Shown here: piece by piece, positions 32,686 through 40,778 of the stretch
How positions within the stretch are numbered: the first letter of the stretch is position 1
Layout of the letters: every line of letters starts with the position of its first letter
From: an uncultured Ruminococcus sp.
Lineage (GTDB): Bacteria; Bacillota_A; Clostridia; Oscillospirales; Ruminococcaceae
DNA length: 50,279 nt
Reading direction: 5' to 3'
Assembly (NCBI GenBank): GCA_937880065.1
Contig: CALFMA010000029.1
Location: 1 to 50,279, forward strand
Made by a program: the position numbers and the translations under genes
The notes under the pieces: generated by a model
Told to the model about the DNA's origin: nothing
Database searches by the model: none
Seen by the model: only the letters and a program-made list of their open reading frames with translations

Positions 32686-34221
32686 TTACATCAGGGGTGC
32701 AAACAGGCGAAGAATATCCTGGAACAACCGAACCACGATATTGGCCTTGCAATCTTTTTCTGTTACCTCTTGGCAGATATCCAGTGTCTGTAAAAAATCT
32801 TCTTTCACTTCCATGACGGCATCGGTTTCATAGAGCAGCGCTCCGCATTCAAAATGCAGGTATAAGCTACGGAAATCCAGATTCGTTGTGCCAACCGTTG
32901 CTGTGCGATCATCCGAAACAAAGATTTTGGAATGGACAAAGCCATTGGTGTACTCATAGACCTTTACACCCGCTTTAATCAGTTCGCGGTAATAGGAGCG
33001 GGTCGTCATGTGTACTGCCCACTTGTCCCATCGGTGGGGTGTCACGATCCGAATGTCCACACCACTTTTTGCAGCCAGACAAAGAGCAGACAACATACTG
33101 TCATCAACGATCAGATAGGGTGTGTTGATATACACATACTCTTTTGCATTGTTCAGAATTTGCAGATAAACATGTTCCCCCACATTTTCTGAATCGGTGG
33201 GGCTGTCAGCGTATGGCTGAACAAAGCCTTTTGCCGTAACAGGGCAATCCTGGTGCTTCCACGGATAAAACGCCCCATAGTCCTCGTTTGTACCGGTACA
33301 CATTTCCCACATCTGCAAAAAAATCAGTGTAAAGCCCCATGCGGCTTTGCCTTTTAGCATAACGGCAGCGTCTTTCCAGTGACCGTATTTTTCGATGGCA
33401 TTGATATATTCGTCTGCCAGATTGATACCGCCAGTAAAGGCTACCTTGCCATCAATAACAGCAATTTTTCTATGATCCCGATTGTTTTGCTTTACGGTCA
33501 GCACAGGCCGGAAGGGATTGAACACCGCGCATTGGATGCCGTACTTTTTGAGTTGTGCGGGATAGTCTTTGGGCAGTGTGAAGAAGCAGCCCATATCATC
33601 ATAGATCAATCGCACGGTCACGCCCTGAGATGCTTTCCGCTTCAAAACCTCCAGAATGCTGTCCCACATGACACCTTCCTGAACGATGAAGTATTCCAGA
33701 AATATGTAGTTCTCTGCCTTTTCCAATTCCTCTAACAGCACATCCAGTTTCTTTTCACCCGGTGTCAGATAGCTGGTCTCCGTGTTTGAATAGACAGGAA
33801 ATCCGGCAGAATCTTGTAAATATCGAATCTGCTGACGGTGTGCTGGCAACTGTGTGATCGCCGTCTCATAATCGGTTCCGGGCAAAGAATATAATGCTTT
33901 TGCTTTACTCTGCGCATGAAGCACGCCCTTAGTGAACCGCCACTTGGAGGACTGGAAGGTAAACAGTAGATACATGAGGCCGCCAAACAGCGGAAAAGCG
34001 AGAATCAGGATCGCCCATGCAGTTTTGTAGGCGCCTTTGTCTTTCTGGGAAACGATATAAAGCACCGCAATGATACTGACGATTGTCAGTAGGCGACTGA
34101 AATTTCGGGAAAGCTGACTTCCCCCAAGTACAAGGCATATAAGAAAATATACCTGTAAAAGTAGCAGGAGTATCGTCAACATCCTTCTACGGAATAAGAC
34201 ACGGAGCCAACGCTGGCGCAT
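32686..34221 (-). CDS. cls: cardiolipin synthase (phospholipase D family)
   Basis: 511 residues. Two N-terminal membrane segments (about 13-33 and 42-58, with another near 68-88) are followed by two PLD domains. Catalytic HKD motifs: His250/Lys252/Asp257 and His430/Lys432/Asp437, each followed by the usual Gly-Gly/Gly-Thr and Asn. It joins phosphatidylglycerol molecules into cardiolipin in the membrane. Normal length for bacterial Cls. It lies 27 bases after the hydrolase gene in the same operon. Confidence 0.93.
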   Translation of the reverse strand: MRQRWLRVLFRRRMLTILLLLLQVYFLICLVLGGSQLSRNFSRLLTIVSIIAVLYIVSQKDKGAYKTAWAILILAFPLFGGLMYLLFTFQSSKWRFTKGVLHAQSKAKALYSLPGTDYETAITQLPAHRQQIRYLQDSAGFPVYSNTETSYLTPGEKKLDVLLEELEKAENYIFLEYFIVQEGVMWDSILEVLKRKASQGVTVRLIYDDMGCFFTLPKDYPAQLKKYGIQCAVFNPFRPVLTVKQNNRDHRKIAVIDGKVAFTGGINLADEYINAIEKYGHWKDAAVMLKGKAAWGFTLIFLQMWEMCTGTNEDYGAFYPWKHQDCPVTAKGFVQPYADSPTDSENVGEHVYLQILNNAKEYVYINTPYLIVDDSMLSALCLAAKSGVDIRIVTPHRWDKWAVHMTTRSYYRELIKAGVKVYEYTNGFVHSKIFVSDDRTATVGTTNLDFRSLYLHFECGALLYETDAVMEVKEDFLQTLDICQEVTEKDCKANIVVRLFQDILRLFAPLM

Positions 34222-34248
34222 AATGATTCCCCCCCTTCAAACTCAAAT

Positions 34249-35229
34249 CTACGGATTCTTTTTCCGCTGTTCGCAAAATTCCCAAAACTCTTTTGCAATG
34301 CGCTCGTAGGTGCTTTTTCCTACGAGATAGCTCATACAGTGGTCAGCGCCCGGAACAATCAGCAGACGCTTTTCTGATGTACAGGCTTTATAGTTTTCGT
34401 ATGTCATTTCAACCGGAACAAAGTGGTCATCTGTTCCGTGGACAAAAAGAACAGGAATTTGGCAGTGCTTCAACGCTTCTGTAGTTGAGGCAGCATCAGC
34501 ATCCATTTGGATGCGCTTTTTGCACATCCTATCGGCACCTGTTTTATGCAGAGCATAAGGAATATGCAGATTGCTTTCGGAGACATGTTTCCAAATTGCA
34601 TGGAGCGAAGTAAATGCACTGTCCGCTGCGATTCCAAATACATTATCCGGCAGTTCCAGTTCGGACGCCATTAGCACAGAGGTTGCACCCATGGATACCC
34701 CGGCAAGATAGATGGGAATGCTTTTTCCTGTTTTCTCGTTTATCCAATTTGTCCATGCCAGGCAATCGTAGCGTTCCAGCAAACCTAAACTCATATGGTC
34801 GCCGCCGCTATTATTTTGTCCCCGCTGCTCTGCGTAGAGTACAGAACAATGATTATTGCGCCAGAAATCTGCGATTAGACCAAAATCATGTGACCAGGAG
34901 GAACGCCACCCGTGCATGGCAACTATAGTTCTTTTCGGTTCTTCGCAGGGACACCAATGCCCAATCAATGAAATTCCGTCGTGAGCAGTGATTTCCACCA
35001 CGTCACAGCCGCTTTTTTCGAGCTGACCAGCTGCCTTTTTTACAATTTCAGTGGTTTCTATCATTTCAGGTGAACCGGACACACGCATTTTTCCGTTGCT
35101 TCTGTCCTGCGGCGCAACCCGATCCATGGCGAGCTGCATCATCTTTTTGGTTAGAAGATGATGCCAAAGCACACAAATCGCACTACCGGCAGCACCTATT
35201 ATCAATCCTTTTTTCAATGAATCCTTCAT
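34249..35229 (-). CDS. membrane-anchored alpha/beta hydrolase
   Basis: 326 residues. I chose the ATG ending at 35229 because AAAGGA lies just upstream; the ATG at 35244 has no such site. An N-terminal hydrophobic stretch (GLIIGAAGSAICVLW) anchors it. The nucleophile elbow is GVSMG, the acid is in HGTDDHF, and the histidine in GADHC, so the catalytic triad is present. The oxyanion region is AMHGWRSSWSHDF. The substrate is unknown; the company of cls and a lipid kinase suggests an acyl-lipid or envelope ester. First full gene of the operon. Confidence 0.85.
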   Translation of the reverse strand: MKDSLKKGLIIGAAGSAICVLWHHLLTKKMMQLAMDRVAPQDRSNGKMRVSGSPEMIETTEIVKKAAGQLEKSGCDVVEITAHDGISLIGHWCPCEEPKRTIVAMHGWRSSWSHDFGLIADFWRNNHCSVLYAEQRGQNNSGGDHMSLGLLERYDCLAWTNWINEKTGKSIPIYLAGVSMGATSVLMASELELPDNVFGIAADSAFTSLHAIWKHVSESNLHIPYALHKTGADRMCKKRIQMDADAASTTEALKHCQIPVLFVHGTDDHFVPVEMTYENYKACTSEKRLLIVPGADHCMSYLVGKSTYERIAKEFWEFCEQRKKNP

Positions 35230-35258
35230 AGCACGTCCTTTCATAACGTGGGTATAAC

Positions 35259-35423
35259 TTACTCTTTGTCATTGGCAGTTTTCTTACTTAATTTTCTGCG
35301 ATATGCGTAATATAACAGAATCGACATTGAGGCTTTTTCATAACCAAACTTGCCGAAGCACTGGAACGCCGCATTGAGAATGGTCAATCTCTTTTCTTCG
35401 GTCAGGGCCAAAAATTTGTTCAA
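35259..35423 (-). pseudogene. truncated tetR-like fragment
   Basis: A 54-residue frame starts at TTG 35423 with AAGGAAA upstream. Its first 33 residues closely follow the TetR at 36006 (LALTEEKRLTILNAAFQCFG versus FALSEEKQITIINAALQCFG, then KFGYEKAS versus KFGYDKAS). After that the match breaks off and 20 unrelated residues lead to the stop, so the recognition helix and ligand domain are gone. It has its own intact copy of the tetR promoter and operator, and the lipid operon starts 29 bases further on. Confidence 0.8.
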
Positions 35424-35424
35424 T

Positions 35425-35787
35425 TCATTTCCTTCTTCTTACACAATAACCGTTTCGGTTATTCAGAGTATAGCACCAATAACCGAATCGGTCAAGTGTT
35501 AATGCAGCAAGTGTATTGATGCGCTTTTTGCAAGCGTCATCTGCGCTCATGTCTGGATAAAAGAACTGATCCACCGATATATCGAACATTGTCACCATCT
35601 GATAAAAAGTGTTCAAGCTCGGATGCTGACCGTCGTTTTCGTTATATATGATGGTGCGGGGATCACGGTCAATGATAAGGGCCAGTTGATCCTGTGTCAT
35701 CCCGCTGGTTTCTCTTTTGCGCTTTATCTCGCACCCTATATCGTGGAAATCAAATTTGCGCTCATCGCGTTCAAATTTCATAGACAT
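35425..35787 (-). CDS. XRE-family regulator with replaced C-terminus
   Basis: About 120 residues (ATG 35787; other starts at 35790 and 35781 are possible). Residues about 15-75 form a Cro/CI helix-turn-helix (MTQDQLALIIDRDPRTIIY, then HPSLNTFYQMVTMFDISVDQ). From about LTLDRFGYW to the end the protein is encoded by the promoter/operator copy, so the usual C-terminal helix of such small regulators is lost. It was probably truncated when the tetR fragment was inserted. DNA binding may remain. Confidence 0.68.
   Translation of the reverse strand: MSMKFERDERKFDFHDIGCEIKRKRETSGMTQDQLALIIDRDPRTIIYNENDGQHPSLNTFYQMVTMFDISVDQFFYPDMSADDACKKRINTLAALTLDRFGYWCYTLNNRNGYCVRRRK
35449..35497 (-). promoter_or_regulatory. 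promoter/operator copy driving the tetR fragment and lipid operon
   Basis: On the minus strand, -35 TTGACC (35495-35490) and -10 TATACT (35472-35467) are 17 bp apart. The -10 is flanked by inverted CCGAATCGG / CCGTTTCGG-type arms. The 49-bp unit matches the tetR promoter at 35937-35985 at 46 positions, in opposite orientation. Confidence 0.75.
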
Positions 35788-35936
35788 CACCCAATGTAAT
35801 TTTATATTTCAGGTAGTAGTATTTGAACGAATTACATTTTCGTGCAACTGCTGACTTGAACACACCGGTACTTTCGAGACTAATCTTCGTTGGTCTAACA
35901 GTATAAAAAGAAAACTTTTGAATCATACTCCAAAAT

Positions 35937-35985
35937 ACTTGACCGTTTCGGTTATTGGTGCTATACTGTGAATAACCGAATCGGT
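35937..35985 (+). promoter_or_regulatory. tetR promoter with inverted-repeat operator
   Basis: -35 TTGACC (35939-35944) and -10 TATACT (35962-35967), 17-bp spacer. Arms GACCGTTTCGGTTATT and AATAACCGAATCGGTC embrace the -10 (15 of 16 bp complementary). This is a classic TetR-type autoregulated promoter, 20 bases before the ribosome binding site of the TetR gene. Confidence 0.8.
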
Positions 35986-36005
35986 CACTTGAAAGGAGAA
36001 ATTAA

Positions 36006-36623
36006 ATGGACAAATTTTTTGCACTAAGCGAGGAAAAGCAAATTACCATCATCAATGCGGCACTCCAGTGCTTTGGTAAGTTTGGATATGATAAGGCTTC
36101 TGTCAACGATATTGCTGTAACGGCGCATATTTCAAAGGCATCCGTATTTCAGTACTTTGGCAGCAAAAAACAACTGTATACCTACCTGTTGGAATATTGT
36201 ATGAAAATCATTATGCCTTCGTTTGACCAAACGATACTTGATTCAGAAACCGATCTGTTTAACCGCATTCTGGTTTCCAGCAAGATGAAAATGGCTGCAA
36301 TGAAAACACACCCGTTTATTACTCAATTTATGGCAAGTGTTTGGGAAGAGGCTTCTCCTGAAGTCAATGACCTACTTGCTTCATTAAAGATGGAAGCAGG
36401 GAATTTCAGAAATGAAATGGTTTTACGAGAGGATGATTCCTTAAAGTTCAAAAATCCCGAAGATGCTCAACCTGTTTACAATATGCTTTTAGTGATGGCG
36501 GAGGGGTATGCAGCCCGTTATCGTAACGCAGCCGTTTTTGATTTTGAAACAGTTATGAATGAATTTGAAAAAACCATTTCAATTCTAAAAAACAATTTCT
36601 ATAAGGAGGAATATTTAAAATGA
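36006..36623 (+). CDS. TetR/AcrR-family regulator
   Basis: 205 residues. The N-terminal helix-turn-helix spans about 10-55 (ITIINAALQCFGKFGYDKAS, then AVTAHISKASVFQYFGSKKQ). The rest is the helical ligand-binding and dimer domain. ATG 36006 has AAAGGAG eight bases upstream. The stop overlaps the ABC ATPase start by 4 bases. It probably represses its own promoter and, through the duplicate operator, the divergent lipid operon. The ligand is unknown. The coding DNA is more AT-rich than the ABC genes that follow. Confidence 0.92.
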   Translation: MDKFFALSEEKQITIINAALQCFGKFGYDKASVNDIAVTAHISKASVFQYFGSKKQLYTYLLEYCMKIIMPSFDQTILDSETDLFNRILVSSKMKMAAMKTHPFITQFMASVWEEASPEVNDLLASLKMEAGNFRNEMVLREDDSLKFKNPEDAQPVYNMLLVMAEGYAARYRNAAVFDFETVMNEFEKTISILKNNFYKEEYLK

Positions 36624-37507
36624 GTGAATACGCTATTGTCTTGAACCAACTGACCAAGCACTATGGAACCCATCGGGGGATCAATGACCTCAGTTTCTCG
36701 GTGAATGAGGGCGAGTTTTTCGGCTTCATTGGCCCCAACGGTGCGGGTAAGTCCACCACAATCCGCACCCTAATGGGGCTGATCCGTCCCACCGGAGGCA
36801 GTGCATCTATCTTCGGTTTGGACTGTCACTCCAAGGCCAGCGTCATTGCCAAGGATGTGGGCTATCTGCCCAGCGAGAACAGCTATTACGAAAACATGAA
36901 AGTCCGTGAACTTTTGCAGTACACCGCCGATCTGTACGGCATGGACTGCAAGGCAAAGATGAAGGAGCTTGCCGACAGGCTCAATCTGGATTTGTCCCGC
37001 AAGATTGCAGACCTTTCTCTGGGCAACAAGAAAAAGGTGGGTATCGTGTCTGCCATTATGACTTCACCCAAACTGATCATTATGGACGAACCCACCAGCG
37101 GGTTAGACCCACTGATCCAGCAGGCTTTCTACGATATTCTGAAGGAGGAAAACAGCCGGGGCGCTACCGTGTTTTTTTCCTCCCATGTGCTGAGTGAGGT
37201 CCAGAAACTGTGTGACCGGGTGGCCATTCTGAAAGAAGGACAGCTTATTGGCATACAGTCCATCAAAGAACTGCGTGAGAGCGGCTATAAAAAAGTCACT
37301 CTGAGTGCAAAGAAGGCTATCCCTCGCGATTTCTTTCATTTGTCCGGCATTGCGAACTATGCGGAGACTGCGGACAAGACCTCTGTTTCCTTTATGTATA
37401 ACGGCAATATCACGGCGATTATTGACAAGCTTCACCTGCTGCATTTGGACGATGTGCTTTTGGAAGAGCCCTCTTTGGAGGAAATCTTCATGCACTACTA
37501 TGCGTAA
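36620..37507 (+). CDS. ABC transporter ATP-binding protein
   Basis: 295 residues. Walker A GPNGAGKST at 38-46, a signature-like LSLGN at 132-136 (where LSGGQ is usual), Walker B LIIMDE at 152-157 followed by PTSGLDP, and the H-loop FFSSHVLSEV near 187-196. The order matches the drug/peptide-export class with separate permeases. ATG 36620 overlaps the tetR stop. Two permease genes follow directly, so one ATPase serves two membrane subunits. Substrate unknown, perhaps an antimicrobial or lipid. Confidence 0.93.
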   Translation: MSEYAIVLNQLTKHYGTHRGINDLSFSVNEGEFFGFIGPNGAGKSTTIRTLMGLIRPTGGSASIFGLDCHSKASVIAKDVGYLPSENSYYENMKVRELLQYTADLYGMDCKAKMKELADRLNLDLSRKIADLSLGNKKKVGIVSAIMTSPKLIIMDEPTSGLDPLIQQAFYDILKEENSRGATVFFSSHVLSEVQKLCDRVAILKEGQLIGIQSIKELRESGYKKVTLSAKKAIPRDFFHLSGIANYAETADKTSVSFMYNGNITAIIDKLHLLHLDDVLLEEPSLEEIFMHYYA

Positions 37508-37520
37508 GGAGGTGTCAGGC

Positions 37521-38315
37521 ATGGTCATTTTGAAATATGAACTGAAAAGGCACCGCAAATATATCTTGGGTTGGGCCATTGCCTTGGCTCTGTGCGTTTT
37601 TTTGATGACGCCTACTTATTACAGCTTTATGGATGTTTCCACCGGAGACCTCTATGAAACGCTGGGTACGAGTGATTTTTACAAAGGCGTTGGTGTGTCC
37701 ATGGAATATCTGACCTCACCGTTGGGCATTTATGCGTTTCTTACCAGCTTTTTTATGATTGCGTCCGGTATTTTCGGGATGCACTTCGGTATCGCCATTC
37801 ACACCAAGGAGTGCTCGGAGCGAACCTCTGAATATCTGTTTACAAAACCCCATACCCGAAAAACGATTTACTGGGCAAAGGCGTTCACGGTTTTTTTCGG
37901 CGTAGTGGTCGTGAGCATGGTATATCTTCTCGCCTCTTTTTTGGCGCTGGCCCTGTTCCGCTCCGGCATTGACTGGGGAGAGTTCTTTCTGATTGCTCTT
38001 TCCCTCATGCTGGTCACGCTGTTCCTTGCAGCTATGGGGCTTTTGGTAGGAATTCTTTTTTCACGCAATCGAAGCCCACTTTTGACCGCCGGGTTAATTG
38101 TCTTTGTCGAGTACTGCGTCACCAGCTTCTCCAACATTGTCAGCAACCGTGCCATTAGTTTTCTGTCCCCGTACTCGTTCTTTAGTGCGGCTGAGATTTC
38201 CAAATCTGGCTTTTATGAGTTGGATTACTTGGGATGGTGTGTGCTGCTGTTTGCCCTGTTTTTGGTGCTTTCTTACGGTGTCTTTCTGAAAAAAGACATT
38301 CAGTTCCGCAGCTAA
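37521..38315 (+). CDS. ABC transporter permease 1
   Basis: 264 residues from ATG 37521, with AAGGAGGTG upstream; the longer frame from 37305 lies inside the ATPase gene. About six membrane segments are visible: YILGWAIALALCVFLM, GIYAFLTSFFMIASGIFGM, FTVFFGVVVVSMVYLLASF, FFLIALSLMLVTLFLAAMGL, LTAGLIVFVEYCV and LGWCVLLFALFLVLSYGVF. ERTSEYLFTKPHTRKTIYWAK is typical of ABC-2 type permeases and recurs in the next gene. It pairs with permease 2. Confidence 0.9.
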   Translation: MVILKYELKRHRKYILGWAIALALCVFLMTPTYYSFMDVSTGDLYETLGTSDFYKGVGVSMEYLTSPLGIYAFLTSFFMIASGIFGMHFGIAIHTKECSERTSEYLFTKPHTRKTIYWAKAFTVFFGVVVVSMVYLLASFLALALFRSGIDWGEFFLIALSLMLVTLFLAAMGLLVGILFSRNRSPLLTAGLIVFVEYCVTSFSNIVSNRAISFLSPYSFFSAAEISKSGFYELDYLGWCVLLFALFLVLSYGVFLKKDIQFRS

Positions 38316-38327
38316 GGAGGTGTGAAC

Positions 38328-39113
38328 ATGAAAACATTGATTAAAAACGAATTCCGCCAAACCAGAAAGACCCTGCTGATCTGGCTGGGGATCATGTTAC
38401 TGCTGTGCGGATTCTGCTATTTTGAACTTTTATCCTTGAAGGACAGTCTGGATGAGATGGCCCGGACAGTCGGCCAATTCCCTCGCTTGATCATGATCAT
38501 GTTCGGTGTGAAAGGGGATCTCACGACTGCCCTTGGTTGGTACGCGTGTATCTATTTTTGGGAGGGGCTGTTGGCCTTTGCCTATGCAATCTCTCTGGGC
38601 CTGTCCTGTGTGGCGAGGGAAAAGAAATTTGGAACATCCGAATATCTGTTCACAAAGCCTGTGGAGCGAAAAACCATAGTTTTGGCAAAGGTGATTGTTT
38701 CATCGGTGAACCTGTTGGTATTTTCCCTGTTCAGCGGTGTGTGCAATTACTTTGCGGTCATTCTCCCGCTGGGGGGACTGGAACAACCGGGAGCTGAAAT
38801 TGCAACTGCGTTTGGAATGTTCTTGACACAACTTCTGTTCTTTGCCTTGGGTCTACTGTTTGCCAGCCTTTTCAAATCTTATAAGGCTGCGGTGCGTGTT
38901 GGTACGGTTTTCGTATTGGCCGCCTATACTGTCGCCATAACCGCCGAGTACGCTGGGAATCGTTTCTTAGACTATCTGACCCCTCTGCGGTACTATGATG
39001 TGTATGAAGTAGCACTAAATGGCGTCTATCTTTCCTACATCGTCTTAACAGTACTCATTGTGGGCGCATGTGTAATGGTTTCTACAAGGCGGTGGAAACT
39101 GCGTGAGTTGTAA
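38328..39113 (+). CDS. ABC transporter permease 2
   Basis: 261 residues from ATG 38328 with AAGGAGG seven bases upstream (a GTG at 38322 is too close). About six membrane segments. KFGTSEYLFTKPVERKTIV parallels the motif in permease 1, so the two are ancient paralogues that likely form a heterodimer. It ends the TetR-ABC operon. Gap of 12 bases to permease 1. Confidence 0.9.
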   Translation: MKTLIKNEFRQTRKTLLIWLGIMLLLCGFCYFELLSLKDSLDEMARTVGQFPRLIMIMFGVKGDLTTALGWYACIYFWEGLLAFAYAISLGLSCVAREKKFGTSEYLFTKPVERKTIVLAKVIVSSVNLLVFSLFSGVCNYFAVILPLGGLEQPGAEIATAFGMFLTQLLFFALGLLFASLFKSYKAAVRVGTVFVLAAYTVAITAEYAGNRFLDYLTPLRYYDVYEVALNGVYLSYIVLTVLIVGACVMVSTRRWKLREL

Positions 39114-39158
39114 ATGTAATTGTCCATAGATATTCTAGTATCTGATGAAAAACAAAGA

Positions 39159-39332
39159 ATGAAAAAAACCGAATGGCTATTATGCCCCAACTGCAACAAC
39201 AAAACGAGAATTAAAATCTGTGATAATACAGTACTTGAAAATTTTCCGCTATACTGTCCGAAGTGCAAACGGGAAATAATAATCAGCGTAAAACAATTCA
39301 ATACCACAGTTATCACAGAGCCAGACGCATAG
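39159..39332 (+). CDS. cysteine-rich KTR domain protein
   Basis: 57 residues from ATG 39159; a longer frame from TTG 39120 has no good ribosome binding site. CPNCNNKTRIKI and FPLYCPKCKREIIISVKQF give four cysteines in two CxxC knuckles plus the Lys-Thr-Arg signature of this small zinc-ribbon family, common on mobile elements of Firmicutes. Function unknown; a nucleic-acid contact is plausible. A strong terminator follows. Confidence 0.8.
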   Translation: MKKTEWLLCPNCNNKTRIKICDNTVLENFPLYCPKCKREIIISVKQFNTTVITEPDA

Positions 39333-39336
39333 ACAC

Positions 39337-39384
39337 AGAGCCGATAACCCGTTAGCCTTGTGCTGCGGATTATCGGCTCTTTTT
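39337..39384 (+). terminator. strong intrinsic terminator
   Basis: AGAGCCGATAA (39337-39347) pairs with TTATCGGCTCT (39370-39380), followed by five T residues. Confidence 0.88.
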
Positions 39385-39413
39385 GCTTTTAAGATAGAAA
39401 AGGAGACAAAACC

Positions 39414-40778
39414 ATGAGTAATTCTATTAAAGACAGCGTACAGGCTTTCGCAATTAACCAAGTGTTAAAGTACATTGACAGCAAACCGCAGGAGGCATTC
39501 CCTAAGCTGTTGGATTGGGCTGACCAATTCGACAAAGACAATCTTTATCTGGCGCAGCGTCAAGCTATTCGTAAGATTATGGACGATCCCGACAGCAACT
39601 GGATGCGTCTGATTAACAGTTTCTGGACTGACATTGATCCGGAAGTGCGCAAGGTATTCTTCCGCAATTTCATTGTCAATGCCTCTCTGTTGGGTAGCCG
39701 CAAACAAATTGCAGCCCGTGAAAAATACAACTGCAACATTCCTTGGGCAATCCTGATGGACCCCACTTCCGCCTGCAATCTTCACTGCACCGGTTGCTGG
39801 GCTGCAGAGTATGGCAACAAGTTGAACCTGACCTATGAGGAACTGGATGATATTATCAATCAGGCCAATGAACTGGGAACCTATATGTTCCTCTATACCG
39901 GCGGCGAACCGATGGTTCGTAAGAATGATCTGATCCGTCTGTGCGAGGCACACCCTGACTGTGTATTCTCTGCTTTTACCAATGGTACCCTCATTGATGA
40001 AGCCTTTGCTGACGAGATGCTGCGTGTAAAGAACTTCTATCCGGCAATCAGCATTGAAGGCTTTGAGGAAGCTACCGACTTCCGTCGTGGTAAGGGCACA
40101 TATCAGGCAACCATGCGCGCTATGAAGATTCTGAAGGAAAAGAAGCTGCCTTTCGGCGTTTCTGGTTGCTATACCAGCAAGAATATTGACTCCATTAGCT
40201 CTGAGGAGTTTTTCGATCATCTTGTAGAATGCGGTGCGAAGTTTGCATGGTTCTTCCACTATATGCCTGTGGGAAATGATGCTGCTGTGGAACTTCTCCC
40301 TGCTCCCGATCAGCGTGAGATGATGTATGACCGCATTCGTGAATATCGTAGCACAAAGCCTATTTTCACCATCGACTTCCAGAACGACGCTAAGTTTGTA
40401 AACGGCTGTATCGCCGGTGGTCGTAATTATCTGCATATCAATGCAAATGGTGACATCGAGCCTTGTGCATTCATCCACTACTCTGATTCCAATATTCGTG
40501 AAAAGACACTGCTGGAGGCATATCAGTCTCCGCTGTTCATGGCATACCATGACAATCAGCCTTTCAATGAGAATATGTTCCAGCCTTGTCCTATGCTGGA
40601 AAATCCGGAGTGTCTGCGCAGGATGGTAAAGCAGTCCGGCGCACACTCTACCGAATATCAGTCTCCTGAAAGTGTGGATCATCTGTGCGATAAGACTACA
40701 CCTTATGCAGAAAACTGGAAGCCTAAAGCTGATGAACTCTGGGCAGCTTGTCAGGGCTGCAGTGGGTGTAAGAAATGA
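39414..40778 (+). CDS. radical SAM enzyme with C-terminal Cys-rich (SPASM-like) region
   Basis: 454 residues. The iron-sulfur motif is Cys121-x3-Cys125-x2-Cys128 (CNLHCTGC). The AdoMet-contacting GGEP motif follows (TGGEPMVRK). The C-terminal part has many further cysteines (GCIAGG, EPCAF, QPCPML, PECLRR, ACQGCSGCKK) suggesting auxiliary clusters. The leading 110 residues are a helical extension. Substrate unknown. ATG 39414, GGAGA upstream. The stop overlaps the DegV gene by 4 bases, which implies a shared function. Confidence 0.88.
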   Translation: MSNSIKDSVQAFAINQVLKYIDSKPQEAFPKLLDWADQFDKDNLYLAQRQAIRKIMDDPDSNWMRLINSFWTDIDPEVRKVFFRNFIVNASLLGSRKQIAAREKYNCNIPWAILMDPTSACNLHCTGCWAAEYGNKLNLTYEELDDIINQANELGTYMFLYTGGEPMVRKNDLIRLCEAHPDCVFSAFTNGTLIDEAFADEMLRVKNFYPAISIEGFEEATDFRRGKGTYQATMRAMKILKEKKLPFGVSGCYTSKNIDSISSEEFFDHLVECGAKFAWFFHYMPVGNDAAVELLPAPDQREMMYDRIREYRSTKPIFTIDFQNDAKFVNGCIAGGRNYLHINANGDIEPCAFIHYSDSNIREKTLLEAYQSPLFMAYHDNQPFNENMFQPCPMLENPECLRRMVKQSGAHSTEYQSPESVDHLCDKTTPYAENWKPKADELWAACQGCSGCKK

